Source: Parasponia andersonii (taxonomy: Eukaryota > Streptophyta > Magnoliopsida > Rosales > Cannabaceae). From it: a DNA stretch of 64,000 nucleotides. The stretch lies in the NCBI GenBank assembly GCA_002914805.1, contig JXTB01000503.1, positions 219,000 to 282,999 of the forward strand, read 5' to 3'. The translations under genes and the position numbers were made by a program. Positions 48,231 to 59,337 of this stretch are shown piece after piece. The stretch's first letter is position 1. Every line of letters starts with the position of its first letter. The notes under the pieces are model-generated. The model was given only the letters and a program-made list of their open reading frames with translations. It had not been told where the DNA came from and did not search any database.

Positions 48231-50267
48231 TGTAAAATCTCTTTTTTTTTTTTATCAAGGGTAAAAGGTTCATTTGACCAAAATTAAAAAAATCAGATAT
48301 TTTTTTCCCTTTCTCCCCTCCGATCTCACTCTCATTCTCGTCTTTCTCACTCTCTCTGATCTCACTCTCACTCTCTCTCTCTCTCTCTCTCGTTCATTCT
48401 CTCTCACTCTCTCCGATCTGACTCTCACTCTCACTCTCCTCTCTCGCTCGTTCTCTTTGCTCTCTCTTCCTCGTCGAGCCTAGCCGAGACACATCGCTGG
48501 CTATCATCGAGCCCCGCCAATGACCGGCAGAGCTTCCTCACGCTGCCAATTGCCGTGCCGCTTGCCCATAGCCACCGTCGAGCCTCCCATCGCCGAGAAA
48601 CGCCATTTTTGGCCACAGAGGACTTTGAATTTTCGGCATTGTTTCGGGCCGTTTCAGGTCATGTTCTTGGGCTCGTTGGGTTTGTATCATCAAGAGGAAT
48701 TTCATGATATATATTACACGATCCCATTTTGCCCGGATTAAAAGTTGCCATTTTTGTGTATTTTTGAGCTCAGGTTCGACTTTTGATCTGATCGTTAGAA
48801 TTTGTTTTTGATGTCATTTTTGGAATATACTCAGAAAATGGTGAAGTTTGATATATATATATATTGACTATATTTGGTGATCGACATGAAAAATCATATC
48901 TAACTGCTTAGATTTTGTCTCGTTTTGTGTGACACCGGTCTGATGTCAGTCGGGATCTGAACTGGTCGAATCATATGGCTAATCTAGCTATTTTGCGTGT
49001 TAGGAGTTCAGTAAATAGGTTTGTTTATTGATTCAAAGCTCCGTTGATGAGTTGATTTTTCACAAGTGAGTGATCGATGGCTTAGAATTAGTTCCTGACC
49101 ATCCGAGAGATCGTTCAACGGCACCTTGAGGACCCATTGGCGTGATATCACTATTCTAGTGAGGTAGGGGTTCAATTACCAAGTTTTTATCCTTATTTTG
49201 ATAAAAATATGCATTATGACCTATTTCTTAAAATTGTCGATTTTAATAGATTTAATTAGTTTGATTGGATAATTGATATATTGGATTATTTTGGGATTAG
49301 ATTATATGGTTTTTATACCAGTTTAAAATTTTGGTTTTCGGAAAATACAACCGTTATGCTGTCCGATTTTCTGTAAATCCCAGAATAATACCAAATGAGT
49401 ATTAAAGCATGATTTCTTAATATACTTGATGCATGGTTATTACACACTCTATGACATATTGTACCTATCATAAGATCACATACTTGAGTTCTATTTTAGT
49501 GTTATGGTATTTAGATCGCTGGCGAGTTGCTGCATCGCTAGGTGAGAGACCTAGGCCCTTGCGCAGGATTTGCTGACATACCTCCAGGTAATGTCAGGAT
49601 GCTGGGTACCTCTGTTACCGAGGTATTATATGACCGTGATGAGAGGATGAGAGCTCATGTATATACTTGTACTTGGTTGATTTATGATATGTACAATAAT
49701 GAACATAATTATTTATGATCTTGATTACTTTACCAACTTATTTTATAAATGGATTTTAGAAAGGTGCTAACCATGCAGGTTTAAAAAGTTGCATTCATAC
49801 CAAAAAGGGTAATTGAAATCATACTGAGCATGTTAATGCTCACCATTTTTCTTTCTCTTCTTAAGTGATTTACAGTGTGACTTGGGTAACTCCGGATCAG
49901 AGTAATCCAAGAAGAAGTTTATCCTAGTTTTGTGGTTGGTAATTACTTAGATACTCACATTGGATTTGTAATAATATTTAAGGCTCACACTTTGGATTTA
50001 GCCTATATTTCCTATTATGCCTTCTTGTGATGGTAATGCACATGTATGTTTATTTACTATTATTAGTAGTCTATGTCTAGTGGTGATCATAAACTATGAG
50101 AATTTATATTTTAAATTATTTTATAAACTGTTACAGAAGTTGTTGTTTAAATTAGTTGTCATTTTTTTTTTGAAAAATTGAAGATTCTAAAATTTTATAA
50201 AATAAATTATAAATTTCCACATGTGAAATTCCTCTTCTGCCACTAGCTCGGAGTTTGGATCGTGACA
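48231..50267 (+). mobile_element. Solo LTR A (~2.0 kb, gypsy-type), TSD CAAAC
   Basis: Begins TGTAAAATCT and ends GGATCGTGACA, with CAAAC duplicated at 48226-48230 and 50268-50272. The 5' part has a CT-microsatellite leader (48300-48475). The 3' part contains ACTGAGCATGTTAATGCTCA, common in plant gypsy LTRs. It is clearly homologous to solo LTR B in the opposite orientation. No coding domains are present. An open frame at 48274-48483 is microsatellite translation. Confidence 0.85.
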
Positions 50268-50741
50268 CAAACAGACAAAAGAATGCCTCAATAAGAATCC
50301 TACTTCTTTCAATCATGCTAGTAAACTACCTTAAGAAAGGAAATTTCATCAGAGAAAGCACGATAACCTTTTTTCTCGAGTTTACAATCGGAATTAGGAG
50401 ACGTAAGGATACACGAACTTAAGCTTTCTGTATAGCATCTCGTCACTCTTCTGTATTTCTTTCCTCCCATCAAATTTTGATTACATAATTAGATATTACT
50501 ACAAAGTACAAAGGAAGATGGTGTGGATTAATGACTGCCTACTTTTTTAATTGTCTAAAATAAGTTTTGAATCCTATTTTATAATTCTGAAAATAGTTTT
50601 CAAATCATATTCTTCAAATTCGGAAACAACTTTCAAATTATATTCTACAAAAAACTTGTTTAGATATTTATTTATATATAATTTTTATAGGTTATTTTTA
50701 AGCTCGCATGGTTTGATCTCGACCATCAATTAAAGGGTTAC
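50268..50741. other. Spacer between inverted solo LTRs, containing duplicated F-box flank
   Basis: The segment 50430-50540, with GATTACATAATTAGATATTACT, matches the flank at 29440-29520 downstream of the intact F-box gene. It therefore marks the far part of the duplicated block beyond pseudogene 2, separated from it by later insertions. No gene is present. Confidence 0.7.
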
Positions 50742-52951
50742 TGTCACGACCTAAAACCTGGCCAGTGGCAGAAGGAGAATTTCACAAAGATGGGAAATTC
50801 TTTGATTTATTTGAAAAGTGTGGAAAAAATTTTAGTTTTATAAACAGTCCATTTAAATAAAATAATCAGAATTTCATCCCGTGAACTACTCCCACAGTTC
50901 GTATACACCATTAAACATAAACTGAATAATAATTAAAAATCACAAAGTCAAATATAAGTCCAAACATCACCATCATCCACAACAAAAGTCAAATACCAGA
51001 ATAGCATACATAGGTTCACATACAAAATAGAAAGTAGTAATCTTGATTCAATGCTAAACAAAATTCCAACAATCCAAATACCACGGCAACACACTCCGAG
51101 CATTACCAAGATAACGAACTACAGTCAAGATGACCTCTTACTCCTCTTGATCACCGAGATCGCACTGGACATCACCTGAGGAAGAAGGTAGGGGGTGAGC
51201 ATAAAATGCCCAATAGAAAAAACAATTACCCGGTCGAAAATATTTTAGTGATGGAAAATTCATGCATAGTTAATTTAGTCCAAAACATACATATATATAT
51301 AATCCAAACCGGAAGTCCATATATATATAAAAGCAGTGTAATCAAAACCATTCAATTCATATATGCACATGAAACAAATCAACTCATACCCATGAGCTCT
51401 TATCCTCTCATCTGTGGAAACCTAGGATGATGGCACTAAATATACCTAACAGCCTGCCTGACTCCTAAGCCCATACCCGGAGGGGACACCTGTGTGTCGC
51501 CTACCAAACCTGGAGGGACAACCGAATTGCCTACGCCTGCCAAATGAGGAGGTAATCAGAAGTAACAAAATTCCGCGTGGGTTTACGGACTCTCGTCGAT
51601 GGTGGGACACGCAGTGTCACACTGTAAACCCACGATGCTAACATGGTACTCATATATGATCCTATGATACGTGCAATACAGAACTGAAGTATGAAAATAA
51701 TCGTGCTCTGATTTTTTGAGTAGAATCATCATACTAAGTTTTTTATAGAAAAACAGGCAGCATAACGACCCTATTTTTAATATACCTAAAATAACCTGCA
51801 CTCAGAAAATTTCCAACGCAATACAGTATATATCTCATACAACTAATTCATATCACAGATATTTAAATAGTCTAAAAATCACATTTGTTCTCATATATTG
51901 CTGAAAGTAAGTTTGATTCGAAAACGATATAAAACATAGGTAATTGAATCCCTACTTCGCTCGAATAGCAATACCACGTTATTGAATCCTCAAGATATCG
52001 TTGACGATAGCCCAAAGGGTCGGGAACCAATTCCAAGCCCTCGATTATCCCCTTGCGAAAAACCAACTTCTCACCGGAGTTTCAATTCCATAAACGGACC
52101 TCTTCACTGAATTCTTAGCACCCAAAATAGCTAGGTTAGACAAATAACTTGCCCAATTCGGGTCTGGGGCTATATCGGGCCGGTGGCACACAAAACGAGG
52201 CAAATCTCGACAGTCCGATCTCGACTTTCATGCCGATCACTAAATAACACAATATATATATATATATATATACATATATCAAATTTCTCCATTTTTCAAG
52301 TACATTCCAAAAATAAGGTCAAAAACACAATCCAACGGCCAGATCACAAACAACAACCATAAACTCGAAATACCCAAAAATGACAACTTTCAATCCGGAT
52401 AAAATGTGGTTGAGATATATATACCTTGATGATCCTTGCGACGAGACGAATCCAACGGGACCGGTTGGGGGTCAAATGGTGGTCGGAATCGTCGCCGCGG
52501 CCAAAAATCCGATTCGGCCTCTTGGAGATTTTCTGGCATTGCCGGTGACGGCGGTGACTGGGGCGGACGGCGTGGCTTTGGCGTCACACGGGGAAGCTCC
52601 GCCGGTCGGTTGCGCGAGCAGACGATGGTGGCGGTGCCTCCTGTGGCGGTCTGGCGTTGACGGCAGAGAGAGACCCGAGAGAGAGAAAGATATCGGGGGG
52701 GGGGGGAGAGAGAGAAGAGAGAGAGAGAGAGAAATGAGTGAACAGGCCACGTGGCCTATTTTGAATGTGGCTGTGTAATTTTTCAAAAATTGCACATAAG
52801 TCCCCAAATTTCAAATCTCTATCAATCCAGTCCCCCAAAAAATATAATTTAGTCCTTCTGCACAAAACTTTTGTAAATTAATCCCTCCAATATTATATCC
52901 GGAAAATTGGTAAAATGTCTAAATTACCTTCGAAAATTCCTGGTTTTTACA
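50742..52951 (-). mobile_element. Solo LTR B (2.2 kb, gypsy-type), TSD GTTAC
   Basis: On the minus strand it runs from TGTAAAAACC to GGTCGTGACA. GTTAC is duplicated at 50737-50741 and 52952-52956. It aligns with solo LTR A in inverted orientation through most of its length, for example at TTTTGGAATGTACTTGAAAA and CTCGTTTTGTGTG. A GC-rich stretch at 52430-52700 produces overlapping spurious open frames on both strands. The GGTAGGGGGTGAGCATAAAA motif near 51188 is typical of these LTRs. No element internal region remains. Confidence 0.87.
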
Positions 52952-53180
52952 GTTACCGACAAAAATTCGAATTCATAACGTCATGAAGGTCTGATCTTCA
53001 TCTTTGGTGTAAGTGCAAATAAAACAATTACTTTGGAATATTCATGTACTGGAGTGTTTACATATGAAAAAACTGCAATGGCTTTAAGGAAATAATTAGT
53101 CTCATGACTCTGATTAAGTCGCTTGCTGACCAACTGAAAGCAACATATATATAAATGTCTTTACGTGGGATTAAAGAAAA

Positions 53181-53640
53181 TCATGTGAATCTAAAGGGGA
53201 TGCTGTTTCGCAGGCCTGCAGAGAAGAACAACTTCCTTTGTCCGAACAAGTCATTGGAAGAAACCATAACTTCATAGAATGGATCGCCTTTTTCTCCAGT
53301 GATCTCCAAAGTCAGATAATAAACAAATGCTCCAATTCCTAAATTTGCTTTGATGATCCTTGAGCTTAAATTAAGCTTAAGGAATCTCTGCATCAGAAAG
53401 TTCTTTAATTAGTTTTCACAAAAAATAAAGGGAAAAATTTTAAAATTATTGCATGTCCCCTCCCCCAGCCCTCCCACCCCTCCAAAAAAAAAAAAGAAAA
53501 AGAAAAACCTTATCCTTTGTGTTGAATTTTCGTACTGAAAAGATGTGCAGCATTTATCACCTCAACAGAATCTACCGATTGTTGATAAACTATATTACCA
53601 TAACCAATGTGTCCTGGAATAACATCTACAAGGAAGCCCT
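53181..53640 (-). pseudogene. Probable cystatin-like gene fragment (terminal exons)
   Basis: A minus-strand terminal exon (about 53388-53181, after acceptor TGATGCAG) encodes RFLKLNLSSRIIKANLG, then AFVYYLTLEITGEKGDPFYE, then a stop. The pattern hydrophobic-IIKAN, glycine, YYLTLE, acidic turn and FYEVMV resembles the second half of plant cystatin-fold domains (cysteine protease inhibitors). A possible preceding exon (53640-53578) after TTTTAG encodes GFLVDVIPGHIGYGNIVYQQ. The QxVxG inhibitory loop of true phytocystatins is not present in recognisable form (GIGAF instead). No start exon was found. It may be a fragment or part of a larger cystatin-like gene; treat as tentative. Confidence 0.38.
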
Positions 53641-54470
53641 AAAACAGAAAACAAGACCATCTTGTGTCAATATTTAAATGAAAAATTATTACCAAAAAGA
53701 AAAAGAAAAGAAGAAAGAAAAATTAAAAGCACTGCTAAATCAGAATCCCCTCATAAAGTTTTATTTGCACAATGTACCGAGCAGTATCACACAATGTAGA
53801 TCTAGAGCAAAAGAAGACTGACTAGAAAATTAAGAAGTTAGTCAAATTCAAGTATACGCAAAAACAATATACAATAGTAATGACCTCTTATTTATATTTA
53901 TTATATCACTTTGTTTCTTAAACTTTCAACTTACATAATAATAGTTCATAAATTGTGTAATTGGTAATAAGGATTCTTGTATCACAAATTATTAAATATC
54001 GAACAGAAGTAAGTCCTTACAAATAAAATATACAACTTGGTAACTGTGATCAAGAATAAGACTTTGAATTTTTAACTTACACAGTAATCTACCAAGATTT
54101 ATGCAATTATTGCAGTAATGATCATTTTATTTTTCACAATCTATTAACCTTTTGACAGAAATGAGTCATATAAAAAGTATATAGTTTGGTAACTGTGGCT
54201 GAGAACGATGTTCTGATTCATAAAAAGTAAATAATGCTTAATTATACACATTGTCTGTGATTGTTTTCTATTACAAAACTAATAATTTATGACAAAGGAA
54301 CCACTACTATAAAAATTACATAATTCAAAAGTCATTATTATGTAAGTTGAAAATTTAGAGACTAAGAAAGTACAATGAGTATAATTCAAGAGCCATTACT
54401 ATTATTAACCCTTGTTTTTTTTTTCGGTAGTATCCTAAAATCATAGACGATTTTTCTAAAAAATTTCTTC
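53641..54470. other. AT-rich intergenic region
   Basis: Several segments resemble each other loosely, with AATTATGTAAGTTGAAA and TATAAAAAGTA motifs around 53930 and 54170-54360. This suggests an old repeat, but boundaries cannot be set. No gene is seen. Confidence 0.45.
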
Positions 54471-54479
54471 TATTTAGAT

Positions 54480-55120
54480 GGGATAATTATATTTTTTATA
54501 TCTTGAATTTTGACTATTTGTTCAACTTATATCTTGCATTTTGGTTATTATTAACATTGACTTTCATTTTTTGAATATGTAATAGATTTATACCCTTTGG
54601 TCAAATACTAATTTTACCAATATGTTTAATTTATCCAAAAACTATTTAAAATTTAAATATACATTTTAAAAAAGGTTCAAATAATTCAAAATTTGTCTAA
54701 AATTGATAAACATGTATGTAAATAAAATTTAATATTTATAGTTTGTTGCTTTTTTTTTCAAAATTATTATTTCTAATATTTTTTCTTTTAAATAGTAATT
54801 CTATTTAGTATTAAATTTAAATTAAGCATTAATATATATATATATACATATATTTAAACTTTAAAAGGGTGTTTTGGCAAACTCAATGGTCAAAATTGGT
54901 GTTCAACTAGAATGGGTATAAGTTTGTTATTAGTTTTATATTTAAATGTCAACATTGATAATAACTAAAATACAAAGTCTAAATTGAGCAAACAATCAAA
55001 ATACAAGGTCAAATACTGATACAAGTTTCAAATTTAAATGACAATATTGATAATAAGTAAAATACAAAATATAAATTGAGCAAACAGTTAAAATATAAAG
55101 TATTAAAATATAATTAACCC
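54480..55120. mobile_element. Mutator-like MITE, long TIRs and near-perfect 9-bp target duplication
   Basis: The left end GGGATAATTATATTTT and the reverse complement of the right end (GGGTTAATTATATTTT) begin inverted repeats that can be followed for roughly 85-95 bp. The 9 bases outside are TATTTAGAT (54471-54479) and TAATTAGAT (55121-55129), 8 of 9 identical, as expected for Mutator-like insertions. The right end holds two direct copies of a roughly 62-bp block (54948-55008 and 55040-55101). It is 641 bp, non-coding and AT-rich. Confidence 0.75.
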
Positions 55121-55373
55121 TAATTAGATTTGTGTATAAAGGCATATTATTGATTATACATATGGCCAAAACCACATAAAATTAAAATGTTCATTGTTTG
55201 TCTTTCCTCTCTCGCATAGAGTTTTTTTTCTCCCTATGGTAGCTGTCTTTATCTTTTAGCAGGTGCTTCCTTCCTCTCCTCGGTATGAGTTTTTTCTCAT
55301 TTTCTTTTTTGTTTTATTTTGTTAATCATTCTGTTTGTGAAGGTGATTGTCCACCTAGATCTATATCCATAAT

Positions 55374-55757
55374 TGTGAAATCCCACATCGGCTGGAAAGG
55401 GGAACAAAGCACTCTTTATAAGGGTGTGGATACCTTTCCCTATCAGACGCGTTTTGAAAACCGTGCGCTACCGGCCGGGCTGGCAGTAGCAAAGCGGACA
55501 ATATCTGCTAGCGGGGTTCTTGGGCTGTTACAGATGGTATCAGAGCCGGTTCCCGAGTCGATGGTCAGCGGGGACGCTGAACCCTTAAGGGGGGGGATTG
55601 TGAAATCCCACATCGGCTGGAAAGGGGAACGAAGCACTCTTTATAAGGGTGTGGATACCTTTCCCTATCAGACGCGTTTTGAAAACCGTGCGCTACCGGC
55701 CGGGCTGGCAGTAGCAAAGCGGACAATATCTGCTAGCGGGGTTCTTGGGCTGTTACA
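55374..55757 (+). mobile_element. Complete TRIM element (384 bp), nearly identical LTRs
   Basis: Two 159-bp LTRs (55374-55532 and 55599-55757) begin TGTGAAATCC and end GGGCTGTTACA. They differ at one position that I can see (GGAACAAAG against GGAACGAAG). The internal part is 66 bp: primer-binding site TGGTATCAGAGCC (55535-55547), a short linker, and a polypurine tract AAGGGGGGGGA. ATAAT is duplicated outside (55369-55373 and 55758-55762). It has no coding capacity, so it needs enzymes from another element. An apparent 158-aa frame across it is a by-product. Confidence 0.95.
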
Positions 55758-55762
55758 ATAAT

Positions 55763-57102
55763 AGTTTTAGTACACCAAAGTTTAGAACTATAGTATTTTG
55801 TGTTGTTTTCAGTTGTTTTAGAATTTTATTATTATTTTTTTCTATTGTGGTGTCTTTGAGTTTTGTTTTTATTCTGATTTAGAGAGTTTTTTTTTCTTTT
55901 CTTTGTTTTGTGGGTCTTTTGAATGTCTCCATGTCAAAAATCTATTTTTGGAGTCGTTAAGCTTAGCGGGTTATGTAACTGACGCTAATGGATGAGACTA
56001 CTATGAGTGAAGGAAATTTACTGTGGTATATACTGAAAGACGTTGTGAAAGGAATTTACTATAGCATTTATTGATGAACACAGTGAATAAGTATTCGTTA
56101 TGGCATTTACAAGATGTATATTAAGGGATGTTTCTAGTTTCTTTAAAAAATTTGAAGTTTTTGTATAGCGGATTTGGCTAGTCGTGAATTTAATTCCCTT
56201 GAAGAGCCAATTGAAAAATGGAAAATTTGAAGCTCGTCATGTTTAATATTTTTAGAAATTAAGGTGTTCATGTGGTAAAAGGTGCTATAACATATACGTG
56301 GTAAAGGTCCCAGAACATAAAATCCCCGGCTACGATCAATTACCTATCCAAGAATCTTTCAGTATATCGATTTCTTTTTATTTTGTTACTCTAAATATAG
56401 AAATAAATCATTTTTCTCCCTGTTGAGAACAAAAAAAAAAAATATTAATATTTATGACAACACGTTAATCCAACAATTGTTTTTTGATTAACACCATATC
56501 TTTCATTTTCCATTCTTTTCTAACTTGAAAAGAGTCTTCAATTTTCAAATTTGATTGAATTTTGAGTTTTGCTAAATTTTCGACACGTGTATATATATAT
56601 ATACTTTATTAATATGGAAACTCTCATAAACAGTAAAAGAAAACACGTGAAAATTATTATTATTTTTTAAAATTTTGACGGTGTGTTTTGTAATTGGGTA
56701 ATTTCTAATTGTATTGGCTCGTATTATAGCAATTGAGTTATTTTAATATTAAGTTTCTTTTTTTCATCCTAGGAAAAAGAAAGAAACATAAATAAAAAAA
56801 AAAGAGAGAAAAACGTGTAATAGAATGACACTGATTCTTTAAACCCATTTTCCCTTTTTGTCTAATCTCTTCTAAGGGCCAACTTTCGAGAAAACCCTAG
56901 GGTTAATTTGTGTAGGTTTTTCCTTATTTATTCCAAAATAATGAAAGAGAAAACCTTTTGTATTTTTGAATTTACAGCAACGAATCTTTATATTATTTTT
57001 TAAATATACCTCTTAATGATATATAATAACACTTATTATTAGTATACGTACATTCATTGACCCTCGTTCTAGTCCAACGCACGGACTAGAATATTTGAAA
57101 CC
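55763..57102. promoter_or_regulatory. Intergenic region upstream of F-box pseudogene 3
   Basis: T-rich and AT-rich DNA. The last 250 bases, with AAACCCTAGGGTTAATTTG near 56895, look like a former promoter or 5' UTR, since that motif is common near plant transcription starts. No gene is seen. Confidence 0.45.
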
Positions 57103-58224
57103 ATGGATCGAACATCAGGCTTACCAGAATGCATACTACACAAAATCTTGAGCCACAATCTTTCTCCCGAATCCGTAGCTCGAGCTTCCGTTCTCTCAAA
57201 ATCATGGAGATCCGCTTGTATCTCCTTTCCAGATTTCACCTTCCCAGAGAATCACACCTTCCAACACAAAGGCTTTCTTGAAACACATGGTGGAGTCTCT
57301 GCGATTCCGTCTCTCGTTCTGGAACGACGACATGCAGATACGAGAGCTCTTCATCTCCGCCTCGGTCCCCGACGCTCACTCCGCTAACGCCATCGCCCAA
57401 GTCATCTCCCTGGCCCGGAGCCGAAACCTTAGCTCAATAAAACTCAGAAGCTTGTCCTCAATCTGGGGCAATTGTTTCGAAGATCACGAGCCTCTTTGGG
57501 ACACGCTCTTCGCTTGCAGCTCCCTCTACGAATTGTGCCTCTGAAGGAGTTTCGCATGATGAAATTCTCCAGTCCGCCGCCGTCGACTACGTTGATGACG
57601 TCTGCCCTAAGAAAGCTTACGCTAACTAATGTCGTTTTGGAAGACGAGACCGTCATGCGGGGCATTCTAGCTGCGTCACCTTTGCTCGAAGACTTGGTCC
57701 TCGCGGACTTCAGGGGTTTGCCAAAGCTCCAGTTTTGTAGCCCTAAGCTGAAAACACTGAGGATCCTCTTAACCACGAGGAGGATGCCTGGCATTGTGGT
57801 AACAAGTGTAGAGCTTGAGACCGTGAATCTTCAGTTCTTAGATCTGTGTGCGCCGATATATTACTGCCGTTATTTGCGCTTTTCGAGTTGCAAACTTATT
57901 CAAACTCTGGTATTGAATGGTGAATTCTTCTACCGAACGAGTGAATTCGAAGAGCTTTGTTTCGAGGCTTTCTCAACTTGAGAATCTGACCCTGTGCCCA
58001 CAAGTGTACCGGAGCAGCGTAGATAAGATCTCTAATGCTAATCTTAAGAGTTTAGAGTTGTGCTTATCTATTTGCGCCGGTTCTAAATTGAAGTCAGTAG
58101 AGATTGACACTCCCAAGCTGTGTTCCTTTGGGTGTAAAGGCTCCACCAAAATCTTGCAGTTCACTAGGTTTATCTACCCTCAGCGATTCAAACCCCCACG
58201 TGGTTCTAAAAAATACCTACCCTA
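57103..58224 (+). pseudogene. F-box/LRR pseudogene 3 with at least three frameshifts
   Basis: A good F-box start is preserved: MDRTSGLPECILHKILSHNL then SPESVARASVLSKSWRSACI. The frame changes near 57275 (into VESLRFRLSFWNDDMQIREL), again near 57480-57545, and again near 57915-57960 (into SRLSQLENLTLCPQVY). The LRR-like part includes ASPLLEDLVLADFRGLPKLQ and SNANLKSLELCLSICAG. It stops at 58224 in AT-rich DNA, and no copies of exons 2-4 of the intact gene follow. Codon pattern and similarity to locus 4 suggest recent decay. Introns cannot explain the shifts because the joins fall inside conserved blocks. Confidence 0.85.
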
Positions 58225-59337
58225 AGATCTCATCCGTAGTTTTCTTTTTATGATAAAAAAAAATGTTCTTTTTAGTTGAGAAGCTAATAGAGTCATTTAT
58301 TTATTTTCTTTTCTTTTAAAAAAATTTATCATACTTTTTATGGAATAATATCAAAGAAAAAAAGAACTCACCTTTTTTAGTATTTTAAAAAAATATATAC
58401 ATTTTCATTTATATCAAATAAAATATTCAATTTATTTTTTTCCCATCAACTTAGACCATCTCCACAACTTTGGTCAAAATTGAGACGTTATTTTATTCAA
58501 AAGACACTTAAAACTCGTAAAACACAATAAAAGAAAATTATTATGAATAAAATATTTTAAATAATTGATCCTTAAAACACAATAAAAGAAAAGTTAAATA
58601 ATTTAAAACACATAAATAAAGGAAAAAATGAAATTTTTTTTACTTTATCTTTTATTTTTAAAATTTTTTTAATTATTTTAAGTAATTTAAATTCTTTTTA
58701 GTTACAATAATTATTATTTTCACTTTAAATGATTTTTAAAAAAAAAAGAAAGAAAAACTAGAATTTTTAAAAAAAATTATCATTCTCTCTCCCTTTTTAT
58801 TTTAATTATTTTGAATAATTTAAACGCTTAAAAAAAAGGGGGGAAAACAATAAGTTTTTAAAAAATTTTATCATTTTATTTTATTTTATTATGTTAAAAA
58901 AGTTTCTATTATTTAATAATTATTATTTTCATGTAAAATATTTTCTCTTTAAAAACAAAAAAGAGAATGACAATAATGTTTTTTTATTTTAAGTACTTTT
59001 AATTATTTAAACTATTTTTATTCATAATAATTTTTTATTATATTTTGTAAAAGTGTCTTTTAAATAATATAAGGTCTCAATTTTAATCAAAATTGCTGGC
59101 CATAGAGTTCCATTTGATAGAAAAATGCATATTGAAAGTATAATTTAATATAAATGAAATGGGATGATTTTTTTTATTTTGTTTTTATTTTATGATATTA
59201 TCCTACTTTTCATGAGTTTGAACGTTCATTTTTACGGTAACGAGCCACCTGCTTCCGTGTTAATATATATAAATAATATGTGTATATATATATATATAGT
59301 TTGTATTTGTTGATTCTCATCCTCAAACTTGAATCCA
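58225..59337. other. Very AT-rich spacer between F-box pseudogenes 3 and 4
   Basis: Low-complexity A/T runs with AAAACACAATAAAAGAAAA repeated near 58523 and 58575 and an inverted similarity between 58455-58560 and 59030-59110 (GACCATCTC...TTTTGGTCAAAATTGAGAC against GTCTCAATTTTAATCAAAATTG). This could be another non-autonomous transposon, with ends near 58453 and 59105. No gene is present. Confidence 0.5.

Noticed and set aside
52380..52865. Overlapping open frames on both strands with Arg/Pro-rich products
   Set aside because: They lie in the GC-rich part of solo LTR B and overlap in several frames without a domain.
55374..55757. Assignment of the TRIM to the Cassandra family
   Set aside because: Cassandra LTRs carry a 5S rRNA-like segment; I see no such sequence here, although size and layout are similar.
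55285..55761. 158-aa open frame
   Set aside because: It spans the TRIM and repeats the LTR translation twice; TRIMs have no coding capacity.
57103..58224. Explaining the frame changes of F-box locus 3 by introns
   Set aside because: The shifts fall inside conserved blocks, the pieces are nearly contiguous, and the intact relative has one uninterrupted exon there.
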